The position numbers and the translations under genes are program-made. From Acetivibrio thermocellus ATCC 27405 (GTDB lineage: Bacteria; Bacillota; Clostridia; Acetivibrionales; Acetivibrionaceae), in NCBI RefSeq assembly GCF_000015865.1, contig NC_009012.1, positions 1,674,001 through 1,738,000 on the forward strand: a DNA stretch of 64,000 nucleotides. Reading direction: 5' to 3'. Within the stretch, counting starts at the first letter, position 1. Each line of letters starts with the position of its first letter. Under the pieces are notes generated by a model, which saw only the letters and a list, made by a program, of their open reading frames with translations, was not told the DNA's origin and searched no databases. This document shows positions 30,625 through 38,608 of this stretch, in pieces.

Positions 30625-30835
30625 TTAAATATATTTTACAATAACTTGTATCTTACAACAACTTGCCATCTGGATTTCCATCGGGAAAGGATTGGGTTTT
30701 TGAAACACCATTCCCACCCGTTTTCTCAATTCCACTATATCATACTCCTTATATACGTTCAAACTGTGAAAATAAACTTTTTCAGTGGTTTTCGCGTCGT
30801 TCAGAAGGTCGTTCATTCCGTTCAGTTAATTCAGG
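30625..30835 (-). pseudogene. pstB: Remnant of pstB, phosphate ABC transporter ATPase
   Basis: A short frame on the minus strand reads LNGMNDLLNDA, then DIVELRKRVGMVFQKPNPFPM, which is the region between Walker A and the signature of PstB (LNRMNDL ... VELRRRVGMVFQKPNPFP). It lacks the Walker A, signature and Walker B segments: a stop lies just before the match, and the frame ends 14 residues after it in unrelated sequence. It lies directly upstream of phoB, where an intact pst operon is common. It is a deletion remnant and cannot encode a functional ATPase. Confidence 0.8.
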
Positions 30836-30900
30836 TTAATATTATTGAAACAAAATTAACGGCCAATTAACTTCATGTTAAATTTTTGTTAATTTGAAAT

Positions 30901-32445
30901 CTACATAAGAGGGGCAAAGACACGCAGGAGGGTACCAATCAGGGTTTTATACCATTTTGTCTTTTTAATCATATCCATTGTTATTTCCGTACACACGTCA
31001 AGGGTGCTTAGGAAATCTTCTTTTATGTCAAGCACACTTTTGCTCTTGTATGTCCAGACACCACACTCAAAATGCAGATAGAAACTTCTGTAATCCATGT
31101 TTATCGTGCCCACAACCGCATATTCGTCATCGGAAACCAAGGTTTTGGAATGAATAAATCCCGGTGTGTATTCATAGATTTTTACGCCGCTTTCAACCAG
31201 AAAGCGGTAATTTGACCTTGTAACGGCATGGACATACCATTTATCCTCTATATGGGGAGTTATAATCCGGACATCTATTCCGGATTTCGCTGCCGAAGCC
31301 AATGCCTGTGTCATTTTGTAGTCAATAACAAGATAGGGTGTTGTAATATAAACATATCTTTTTGCTTTGTTCAAAAGGTTTAAATATACTGTCTCACCAA
31401 CAGTCTCATCATCGAAAGGACTGTCTGAAAACGGCTGAAAATATCCGTCCTCAATTTCACTTTCTTTTTTAAACTTATAGCGGAACTTTTCAAAATCTTC
31501 CTCAATCCCCCTAAGATAATCCCACATAGACAAAAACATTACCGTCATGTTCCATACGGCTTCCCCTTTTATCATTATGGCAGTATCTTTCCAGTGTCCG
31601 TGCTTTTTAATCTCATTGATGTATTCGTCTGCAAGGTTGATGCCGCCGGTAAAAGCCGTATGCCCGTCAATTATCGCTATTTTCCGGTGATCCCGGTTGT
31701 TTATTTTGGCAGACAATATCGGAGACACAGGGTTAAAAACACAACACTTGATTCCCATACTTTCAAGCTTTTTGTTGTAATTTCGCGGCAAAAACAGCAA
31801 ACACCCCATATCATCGTAGATAAGACGAACATCTACCCCATTTTTTGCTTTCTCCACCAGTATCTCCAATATACTGTTCCACATAATTCCTTCCTGAATG
31901 ATAAAATACTCCATAAATATAAAATGCTTTGCTTTTTTAAGTTCCTCCTTAAGCTTTTCATACTTTTTTTCTCCGATGGAAAGGTATTCCGCCGTGGAAT
32001 TTTTATGGGGAGGATAGTGGGCTACATTTTGAATATACCTTGACTGAACGGCCGCGCCGTCGTCATGCAGCATTATTTCACTTAAAACCTCCGGCTGCAG
32101 CACCAAAGCATTCTCCACCTTCATACCAATGGATTTCAGCTTTCTTCTCTCGCGCCTGCTAAGCTTCTTTCCTCCGAAAAAAATATAGAACAATCCGCCA
32201 AAAATAGGAAACAAAAGTATCGGAATAATCCATGCAATTTTGTAGGAGGGATTGCTTTTTCCGTTCAAAATCAAAAATACTGCAATCATGCTTATAATCA
32301 GGCATGCCCAATAGAAGAACACAAAATAGTCGTTAAACTTCAATACAACACTTACAAGAGCAATCAACTGTATAAGTATTGCCAAAGATATTAAAACAAC
32401 TCTGTGATACAAAAATTTTACAATAGATTTTATCCTTGACCACAT
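30901..32445 (-). CDS. cls: Cardiolipin synthase
   Basis: The 514-residue protein has two N-terminal membrane segments (ISLAILIQLIALVSVVLKF and FYWACLIISMIAVFLIL), a third short one, and two phospholipase D HKD motifs: HRKIAIIDGHTAFTGGINLADEYI and HSKTLVSDDEYAVVGTINMDYRS. It joins two phosphatidylglycerols to cardiolipin in the membrane. The ATG at 32445 has AAGGGG about eleven bases upstream; a TTG at 32472 lacks a site. It follows the GT8 gene closely. Confidence 0.92.
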   Translation of the reverse strand: MWSRIKSIVKFLYHRVVLISLAILIQLIALVSVVLKFNDYFVFFYWACLIISMIAVFLILNGKSNPSYKIAWIIPILLFPIFGGLFYIFFGGKKLSRRERRKLKSIGMKVENALVLQPEVLSEIMLHDDGAAVQSRYIQNVAHYPPHKNSTAEYLSIGEKKYEKLKEELKKAKHFIFMEYFIIQEGIMWNSILEILVEKAKNGVDVRLIYDDMGCLLFLPRNYNKKLESMGIKCCVFNPVSPILSAKINNRDHRKIAIIDGHTAFTGGINLADEYINEIKKHGHWKDTAIMIKGEAVWNMTVMFLSMWDYLRGIEEDFEKFRYKFKKESEIEDGYFQPFSDSPFDDETVGETVYLNLLNKAKRYVYITTPYLVIDYKMTQALASAAKSGIDVRIITPHIEDKWYVHAVTRSNYRFLVESGVKIYEYTPGFIHSKTLVSDDEYAVVGTINMDYRSFYLHFECGVWTYKSKSVLDIKEDFLSTLDVCTEITMDMIKKTKWYKTLIGTLLRVFAPLM

Positions 32446-32484
32446 TAAGGATTCAGCCCCTTGATTTGTCAATAGTAACCAGAT

Positions 32485-33303
32485 TTAATACTTCGTATTC
32501 ATTGCCAATTTTTCGTAGTGTTTGTACAAAGAATGAAACTTGCCACTGTAAGATTTTTTCCATGGTTTTTTCTTTCCGCAAAAATGAATAAACACCGTGT
32601 TGTTTATTACGTAATCCATGTCGCACTTGCCGTTGCTTGTAATTTTATAATAACTGTAATATCTTGCGTCATAATTATATAATTTTTCATCAATACTCTT
32701 TATCTTTTTAGAATACAAAGAATTTATAATATCCTGATCCGGCATAATAAGTTTTGAGCGGTTATTTTTTACAAAATCAAAAATTTCCTCCTCTGAAATC
32801 GTTTCCCGCTGAAGTTTCAGATTCATCAGTAAAACACCGGAATTATAGTATTCTTTTATATCATACGCATTGAGCCTTATCCTGTTGATTCTTTTTATTG
32901 TTATTATGTTGTGATACGCCGCAGCGTACAAATAGTTGTCAATATCCATGTTGTAAAGCTCATCAATCGGATTTATAACTAAGATATCCGGGTCCAGATA
33001 CAATATACGGTCCAATTCCTCCGGCAAAAATTTAAATGCCAAAAGCCTGTAGTACATTGCCTTCGTGTAGTGAAGAAGTGTCGGGGCATCTTCAAAATAA
33101 CTGTCGTTTATTTGTACAATTTTCAATCTGCCGCCCTCTGCCTCGATGAACCTGTCCAAGTCCTCAAGTTCTTCTTCTTTTATGCTGGAATGCATCAAAT
33201 ATATGTCAAACTCTTCGTTTGGATTATTGATAAAGAGCGATTTTAGCATTACTTTTAAAGGCTTTAAATAATTGGAATCCAATGTAACAAGTATGCTCTT
33301 CAT
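32485..33303 (-). CDS. Glycosyltransferase family 8
   Basis: The 272-residue protein begins MKSILVTLDSNYLKPL and has the metal- and sugar-nucleotide-binding DxD motif in ILYLDPDILVINPIDELY, the GVLLMNL segment and a late HFCGKKKPWK (GT8 motif). GT8 enzymes transfer galactose or glucose from UDP-sugars, often onto lipopolysaccharide or teichoic-acid-like glycans. The start at 33303 has GGGAGTGG upstream. It overlaps the upstream region of cls and may be co-transcribed with it, suggesting cell-envelope work. Confidence 0.88.
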   Translation of the reverse strand: MKSILVTLDSNYLKPLKVMLKSLFINNPNEEFDIYLMHSSIKEEELEDLDRFIEAEGGRLKIVQINDSYFEDAPTLLHYTKAMYYRLLAFKFLPEELDRILYLDPDILVINPIDELYNMDIDNYLYAAAYHNIITIKRINRIRLNAYDIKEYYNSGVLLMNLKLQRETISEEEIFDFVKNNRSKLIMPDQDIINSLYSKKIKSIDEKLYNYDARYYSYYKITSNGKCDMDYVINNTVFIHFCGKKKPWKKSYSGKFHSLYKHYEKLAMNTKY

Positions 33304-33463
33304 TATTATCCACTCCCGATCCCAAATCTTATGCAACATTGAGAACATTTTTTACAGGCATTCTATTATTAACTTTATTCTCCTTTCAATTCACAATAAC
33401 AATAATAACACATAAAAAATATTTTTTCTAAGCTTATATAAAGCCCTTTAAAGCAAATAAAAA

Positions 33464-33489
33464 AACCCTGCAGAAAACTTTGCAGGGTT
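33464..33489 (-). terminator. Terminator after the GH74 gene
   Basis: Stem AACCCTGCA / TGCAGGGTT with T-rich tail (TTTTTTTATTT) on the minus strand, about 50 bp after the GH74 stop codon. Confidence 0.85.
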
Positions 33490-33537
33490 AACACGATATT
33501 TTAAATTTATCATTGTTCGTGAGAGACTAAGTTTTCA

Positions 33538-36066
33538 CTATTTTTTCGGCAGCTCCGGAATGGCTTGAAGCAGATACTTCTTTAGGTATGTATAGTCTGT
33601 GGAATTTATTTTGCCGTCGCCGTTTATGTCCGCCGCCCATAAATCATCTTCGACAGGTAAATCTTCTATCGATTTAAGGATATATCTCTTCATAAGAGTA
33701 AGGTCTGTTGAATTTATTCGATTGTCACCGTTCAAGTCGCCCACCAGGCCTTTGTCAACCTGCGGAGGAGTGGGTACAGGCTCATCTGAAGCAGGTTCGC
33801 CGTAAACAATACCTCTTCCGTTGGTGGCAATATATACACGTCCGTATACTCTCGGGTCACCTGTTATTGCAGTATCAACAGCGCCATATCCGTGCTCGTC
33901 GTCGTTGATACGCACCCATGTCTTGCCGGCATCATCGGAACGGAAGAATCCTAAAACATTGTCAATTTTACCGGTAATGTAAATCGCCATGTAATCCTGT
34001 CCCGGTGCTGCCTTTCCGAAGCCTACCACATGAGCTGTGTCAACATTGGAGAGTTTCTCAAACGTATATCCACCGTCAGTGGACCTCCACAATCCGCCTT
34101 CTCTTGCAGCAAGCCATACATGTCCTTCCTTGCCCGGTACGGCTTTTATCTTGTTAACCGACTTGGGAAGCTGCGGTGCCTTTGTATCGGTAAAGGTTAA
34201 TCCACCGTCCGTGCTTATATAGAATTTGCCGTTATAGAATGCGTAGAATTTTTTACCGTTCACACGGTCGGATGCCACCACCGCACCCATACCAAGATTT
34301 GTACAAACTTTCCATGAGTTTCCGTTGTCCGTTGTAACTGCAGGACTTGCATTTTCCGGTGTCCAAATAACTGATTTTGCATCGGCTGCAACGGCAACCG
34401 AACCGCCGCCTACCGAGTTTGGTGCTTCATTAGGTGGCTGGAACCAATTCCTTCCTCCGTCATAAGAGAAAGAAATCTTCTTTACATCATACAAATCAGC
34501 CTTTGCAACCAATGCCATAAAGTTCGGAACAAGCTCCGCATAATCAATTCCCGTACCTGAAGAATAAGAAGGAACGTGCATTTTTTTCGGACCAACTTTC
34601 AGGTCATCATGAACAAAACCGACAAGGTCGCCAACTGCACTTACAAGCGGTGCACCCTCCGGCGGGCTTACCAGGTCTAATACCGCACATTCTTCTATTC
34701 CGGTAGCTTTTACCTCGATTTTTACTTTGCCGCCTCTGTCCCAGTCAGTAAGATTGTCACAACCATAGATAGTTGCACCGGTAACATACATCATGCGGTC
34801 GGAATTAAACGGGTCAATCTCTATGTCACCTATCATCCATCCCAGTTTCGGATTGATTTCCGGCAGCTGTTTCTCAGTTCCCCAATCCAGCCACGGTGCT
34901 GCGGAAATATCTATTTCATAATGCAGTATACGTTCAGGATACATTCCCCATTCCCAGATATTCTTCCATGTAGCTCCGCCGTCAGTACTGCGGAAAATAT
35001 ATTCATCCGGCCACCACGCGTTCATGGAAGTTACCATTATAATGTCAGGATTCTGCCTGTCCACTGCAAGTCCTGCAAAGCAGAAACGATTGTCACTGCT
35101 TGAATAAGGTATCGGGGTGATATCTATCCATTCCCCTGTACGTGTATTGAACTTCCAAACCTGACCTTTTCCGTTGCCGTCATAAGGACCGCAGGTATCA
35201 CCATAAGTTATATACAACATTCCGTTGGATGCCAAAACCCCGTGGTGAGGAAGTAGTCCCTTAGGTTGTCCGGGAACTGCTTTCCAGGTGACACCCCCGT
35301 CCGTACTGCGGTAAATACTTTCGTTTTTATCAGCCACACCAACATATATAGTCTTGGTAGGGTTGCCCGGTGTACTGCTGCTCTTGTCAAAAACAACCCA
35401 GACTACTCCAATAATGTCTTTGGTATAATCAAAATTCGGGTCATAAATGTAAGTTCCGGGATTTGGGAAACTTTCAACCTTGGACCATGTTACACCGTAG
35501 TCGGTACTTCTCCAAAGTCCGTTTCCGCATCGTGTTCCAAGATAAAGAATCCTGTTGTCATTCGGGTCGATCGCAAGACGTTCTCCCATGGATCTTCCCG
35601 GCATGTTTCCGCCCATCTTGAAAGGCAGTATGGTTTTTTCCCATGTTTCTCCCCTGTCCGTTGAGCGAAGAATTGCTCCCATATTAGGAAGCCAATCGTT
35701 GGTATACATACCTGCAGCTATGTAAACACGGTTCGGATCCACAGGGTCGGTTGCAATACTTTCCACTCCGTAATAACTGTACTCATCCATTTGGAAATGG
35801 TCCAGCAACGGAATCCATGTCTCGGTCGAAGGATCCCACCGGTACGCTCCTCCGATATCGGCACGTGCATAAATCAAATCCTTTTCCGTTTCATTAAAAA
35901 CTATACCCGGCATAAATCCTCCGCCTCCGCCGATTACCACGTTGTCCCATTTGTAAGGCACGCTGGTTACAGCCTGGCTGGAAATCGCGGGGCCAAATAT
36001 TGCCGTTGCAGCAACTACAGCCGCAAAAACAGCAGCCTTAATTTTACTTGTAAACTTTTTAACCAT
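33538..36066 (-). CDS. xgh74A: Cellulosomal xyloglucanase, GH74 with dockerin
   Basis: It hydrolyses xyloglucan in the plant cell wall. The 842-residue protein has a signal peptide (residues 1-32, ending SSQA), a double beta-propeller GH74 module with many Asp-box repeats (STDRGETW, STDGGVTW, STDGGATW, STDGGYTF, SDDAGKTW) and a C-terminal type I dockerin from about residue 775, with the paired calcium loops GDLNGDNRINSTDL and ADINGDGKINSTDY. The dockerin anchors it to a scaffoldin cohesin. Length and layout match the characterised Xgh74A of C. thermocellum. Ribosome site AAGGGAGGAG. The ~350-bp upstream region contains only a terminator for the next gene and no clear housekeeping promoter. 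Confidence 0.95.
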   Translation of the reverse strand: MVKKFTSKIKAAVFAAVVAATAIFGPAISSQAVTSVPYKWDNVVIGGGGGFMPGIVFNETEKDLIYARADIGGAYRWDPSTETWIPLLDHFQMDEYSYYGVESIATDPVDPNRVYIAAGMYTNDWLPNMGAILRSTDRGETWEKTILPFKMGGNMPGRSMGERLAIDPNDNRILYLGTRCGNGLWRSTDYGVTWSKVESFPNPGTYIYDPNFDYTKDIIGVVWVVFDKSSSTPGNPTKTIYVGVADKNESIYRSTDGGVTWKAVPGQPKGLLPHHGVLASNGMLYITYGDTCGPYDGNGKGQVWKFNTRTGEWIDITPIPYSSSDNRFCFAGLAVDRQNPDIIMVTSMNAWWPDEYIFRSTDGGATWKNIWEWGMYPERILHYEIDISAAPWLDWGTEKQLPEINPKLGWMIGDIEIDPFNSDRMMYVTGATIYGCDNLTDWDRGGKVKIEVKATGIEECAVLDLVSPPEGAPLVSAVGDLVGFVHDDLKVGPKKMHVPSYSSGTGIDYAELVPNFMALVAKADLYDVKKISFSYDGGRNWFQPPNEAPNSVGGGSVAVAADAKSVIWTPENASPAVTTDNGNSWKVCTNLGMGAVVASDRVNGKKFYAFYNGKFYISTDGGLTFTDTKAPQLPKSVNKIKAVPGKEGHVWLAAREGGLWRSTDGGYTFEKLSNVDTAHVVGFGKAAPGQDYMAIYITGKIDNVLGFFRSDDAGKTWVRINDDEHGYGAVDTAITGDPRVYGRVYIATNGRGIVYGEPASDEPVPTPPQVDKGLVGDLNGDNRINSTDLTLMKRYILKSIEDLPVEDDLWAADINGDGKINSTDYTYLKKYLLQAIPELPKK

Positions 36067-36285
36067 TAAGCGCTCCTCCCTTAAAAACTGATTAAAAATT
36101 TTCTCTCAAACCTGCCTGTTTACAACCGCTTTTTATAAAACAACCTCCCTCCCATTGGTATTTAAACAAACAGGTGCCTTGTCTATATTAAAAAGATTAA
36201 TTATGTCCCTCTTCGCTATATAAATTCGGACCTGTACTTTCCTTTGATGTACCCGTAATTTTATTAATTTTTTATTTTAAAAATC

Positions 36286-36322
36286 AAAAAAGAAAGACGG
36301 CAAAAACCAATCTTTCTTTTTT
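36286..36322. terminator. A/U-rich hairpin terminator
   Basis: Stem AAAAAAGAAAGA / TCTTTCTTTTTT of 12 bp, about 90 bp after the C_GCAxxG gene stop; its T-rich arm serves either strand. Confidence 0.6.
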
Positions 36323-36414
36323 TGACTCTTCTTTCGTTACTTATTGATTTTTATTAATTTGGTTAATTATTTTTGTTAATTAATAAACTTGTAATAAAAT
36401 ACCATTGATGCAAA

Positions 36415-36861
36415 TTACGTTTTTAACAACTCATCAACAATTTCAGCCGCACTTCTTACTATTTCCGCACATGGCCGCTTTTTATAATAACCCTCCGTCC
36501 TTTTCTCAGGTTCAGGTTTGTCATGAACCACATTGAGTCCCAAAAGCTCTCTGCATATTATAGAACCGTTCTCTTCCTTAAACCTTTCCACAAGTTTTTG
36601 GACCAACTCATAATGCTCCTTTTTTGCATTCATGTCCTTCGGGTCCACATACCCGTACTTTAATCCGGCAATCATAAACATGGCCGAGGCAGCTCCGCAA
36701 ACCTCTCTGAGTCTTCCGATACCGCCTCCAAAGGGAGAAGCAATCATTAATGCAGTTTTCATGTCAATTCCAACATCTTCGCAATATGCCGCAAGAACCG
36801 CCTGGGAACAATTGTATCCTTCCTTAAACAACTCAACAGCCCGTTCGGATTTACCGTTCAA
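36415..36861 (-). CDS. C_GCAxxG_C_C family putative redox protein
   Basis: The 148-residue protein holds the family cysteine pattern: C in YNCSQAV, GCAxxG-like CGAASAM in REVCGAASAMFMIAGLKYG, C in SIICRELLG and C in KKRPCAEIV. The function of these proteins is unknown; the cysteines suggest redox or metal binding. The longest frame starts at 36945, but a TTG at 36861 preceded by GGAGGG at six bases is the probable start. A TATAAT box at 36910-36915 (minus strand) fits a transcript beginning just before it. It lies between two dockerin-bearing hydrolase genes. Confidence 0.8.
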   Translation of the reverse strand: MNGKSERAVELFKEGYNCSQAVLAAYCEDVGIDMKTALMIASPFGGGIGRLREVCGAASAMFMIAGLKYGYVDPKDMNAKKEHYELVQKLVERFKEENGSIICRELLGLNVVHDKPEPEKRTEGYYKKRPCAEIVRSAAEIVDELLKT

Positions 36862-36972
36862 AAATATCCCTCCGTTTTGACCCCTGTCCTCTAATTGCTC
36901 CATACTACTATTATATACCAATGAGCATAACAATACCAGTCCCACGGATACCGGTATGTCAATATATTATTT

Positions 36973-38220
36973 CTATTTTACAGGAAGTGATGGTATGGCA
37001 TTGAGTAAATATCTTTTTAGCACAGTATAATCAGTCGAATTGATACGACCGTCCAAATTCAGGTCCGCAGCCTTAATTCCCCTTTCATAAGGGAAAGTTT
37101 GTATAGCGCCAAGCAAATATCTCTTCAGCAAAGTGTAGTCCGTGGAATTCACGCGTCCGTCACCGTTCAAATCTCCATAAATAAGATTATCCGGTGTATC
37201 GGAGGTCAAAAACGCATCCAGCGCAATTGTGGGTTTTCCGGATAAATCAAAGGCTCCTTTATTATAATACTGCCAGTTATAACATTGAGGCTCCCAGTAG
37301 AATACTCCAAGGCCTTTATTATCGGGCAGGGATTTTGTCTTTTGAATTATATCGGTAATAAAGTCTTTGCAAGCCTGCGCCTCCCAGTAATCCATTCCAA
37401 TCTCACATATCATTATTTCTTTTCCGTATCTTGATATCATGTCTTTCATATTGTTTAGACACTGGTTTGTCAATTGTGGCCAGTCAGACGCCGTAGGATA
37501 CAGCGACATACCTATTACGTCAAATCTTGCACCGTTTGCGGTAATTCCATCAAATATCCATCTGTACAATGCATTGTCATATCCATTTGCAATATGAACT
37601 ATAACTTTAGTTTCAGGACTTACCGCTTTTACGGCATCATAACCGCAGTTGATGAGCCATGCAAAATTCCTCATGCTGTTCGTTGCCTTGCCGTCTTCCC
37701 ACAGCATGCCGTTATTGGTTTCATTTCCAACCTGAACCCACTCGGGAGTTATGCCGTTGGCTTTCAAAGCGCTCATGACATCATATGTATAGTCATATAC
37801 AGCTTTCATCAAGCCGTTAAAATCATATTTGGCCCATGCTGCCGGTTTTGTTTGTTTCCCCGGGTCGGCCCATGAGTCACTGTAATGAAAGTTTATCATT
37901 ATTCTGAATCCCATTTTTTTAGCTCTTAATGCCATCTTAATTGTCTCTTCTTTGTTGCAGTAACCGTTTGGAGGATTGACCCATACCCTGAGTCTGATTG
38001 AGTCTATCCCATGGTCTTTTAAAATTTGAAGACAATCCTGCTCAATCCCGTCGTCATTATAAAATTTGTAGCCGTTTGCCTCCATCTCCGGCAGCCAGCT
38101 TACATCAGCCCCCTTTGCAAAAGTTGGAGCCGCTTGTGTGTAAGTTTTGGGCATTGAAAGAAATGTGACAGACAGGATGAGGATAAAGATAACAGTAAGT
38201 TTTGTAATTTTCGATAACAT
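36973..38220 (-). CDS. Cellulosomal arabinogalactan endo-beta-1,4-galactanase, GH53 with dockerin
   Basis: It cleaves beta-1,4-galactan side chains of pectin. The 415-residue protein has a signal peptide (residues 1-31), a GH53 barrel (GADVSWLPEMEANGYKFYNDDG near the start), acid/base glutamate in QVGNETNNGML and nucleophile glutamate in MICEIGMDYW, and a C-terminal type I dockerin with loops GDLNGDGRVNSTDY and ADLNLDGRINSTDY. The dockerin directs it to the cellulosome. Ribosome site GGGGGG. Its start is only 31 bp from the CRISPR leader side, facing away from the array. Confidence 0.94.
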   Translation of the reverse strand: MLSKITKLTVIFILILSVTFLSMPKTYTQAAPTFAKGADVSWLPEMEANGYKFYNDDGIEQDCLQILKDHGIDSIRLRVWVNPPNGYCNKEETIKMALRAKKMGFRIMINFHYSDSWADPGKQTKPAAWAKYDFNGLMKAVYDYTYDVMSALKANGITPEWVQVGNETNNGMLWEDGKATNSMRNFAWLINCGYDAVKAVSPETKVIVHIANGYDNALYRWIFDGITANGARFDVIGMSLYPTASDWPQLTNQCLNNMKDMISRYGKEIMICEIGMDYWEAQACKDFITDIIQKTKSLPDNKGLGVFYWEPQCYNWQYYNKGAFDLSGKPTIALDAFLTSDTPDNLIYGDLNGDGRVNSTDYTLLKRYLLGAIQTFPYERGIKAADLNLDGRINSTDYTVLKRYLLNAIPSLPVK

Positions 38221-38608
38221 AGAGCCCCCCTATATTTACATCTTTTGATTTTTGGATTATCATATGTACAAATTTATTGTATCATAAATTGGAGGTTCTA
38301 TAAATTGTATGTAATATAAACAAAAGAAATAATTATTTGATTGTGTGACTGTATTTAGATGCTGTTGGCTCATAAGTTCCTATTGATATCAAGTATTCAA
38401 ACTTTCTGCCTGGAGATTTTGCTGTTGTACATGGTTTTTATGTTCGTCGATGTGGAGTAGTGCAAAAAAGCCGGGGGATCGACAAAATTTATTAATGTGC
38501 CTCAAATGCTGATTTATAGGTCTCTTGAGAGAGTTTTTTTGTTCTGATTGTTGATTTTTGTTTTATATAGAGTTAAAATATAAAGCAGAAGTTTAGCGAG
38601 TTCTATGG
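38221..38608 (+). promoter_or_regulatory. CRISPR leader
   Basis: A+T-rich non-coding 388-bp stretch between the GH53 start codon and repeat 1. It carries the array promoter near its end and a short hairpin with seven T residues at about 38520-38540. Confidence 0.75.
38551..38579 (+). promoter_or_regulatory. Promoter for pre-crRNA
   Basis: TTGATT (38551-38556), exactly 17 bp, then TAAAAT (38574-38579) on the + strand. Transcription would begin near 38586, about 23 bp before repeat 1. Confidence 0.7.

Noticed and set aside
38520-38540. Hairpin TCTC-TTGA-GAGA with T7 as a strong terminator in the CRISPR leader
   Set aside because: The stem is only four bp, too weak to call, though it may still insulate the promoter that follows.
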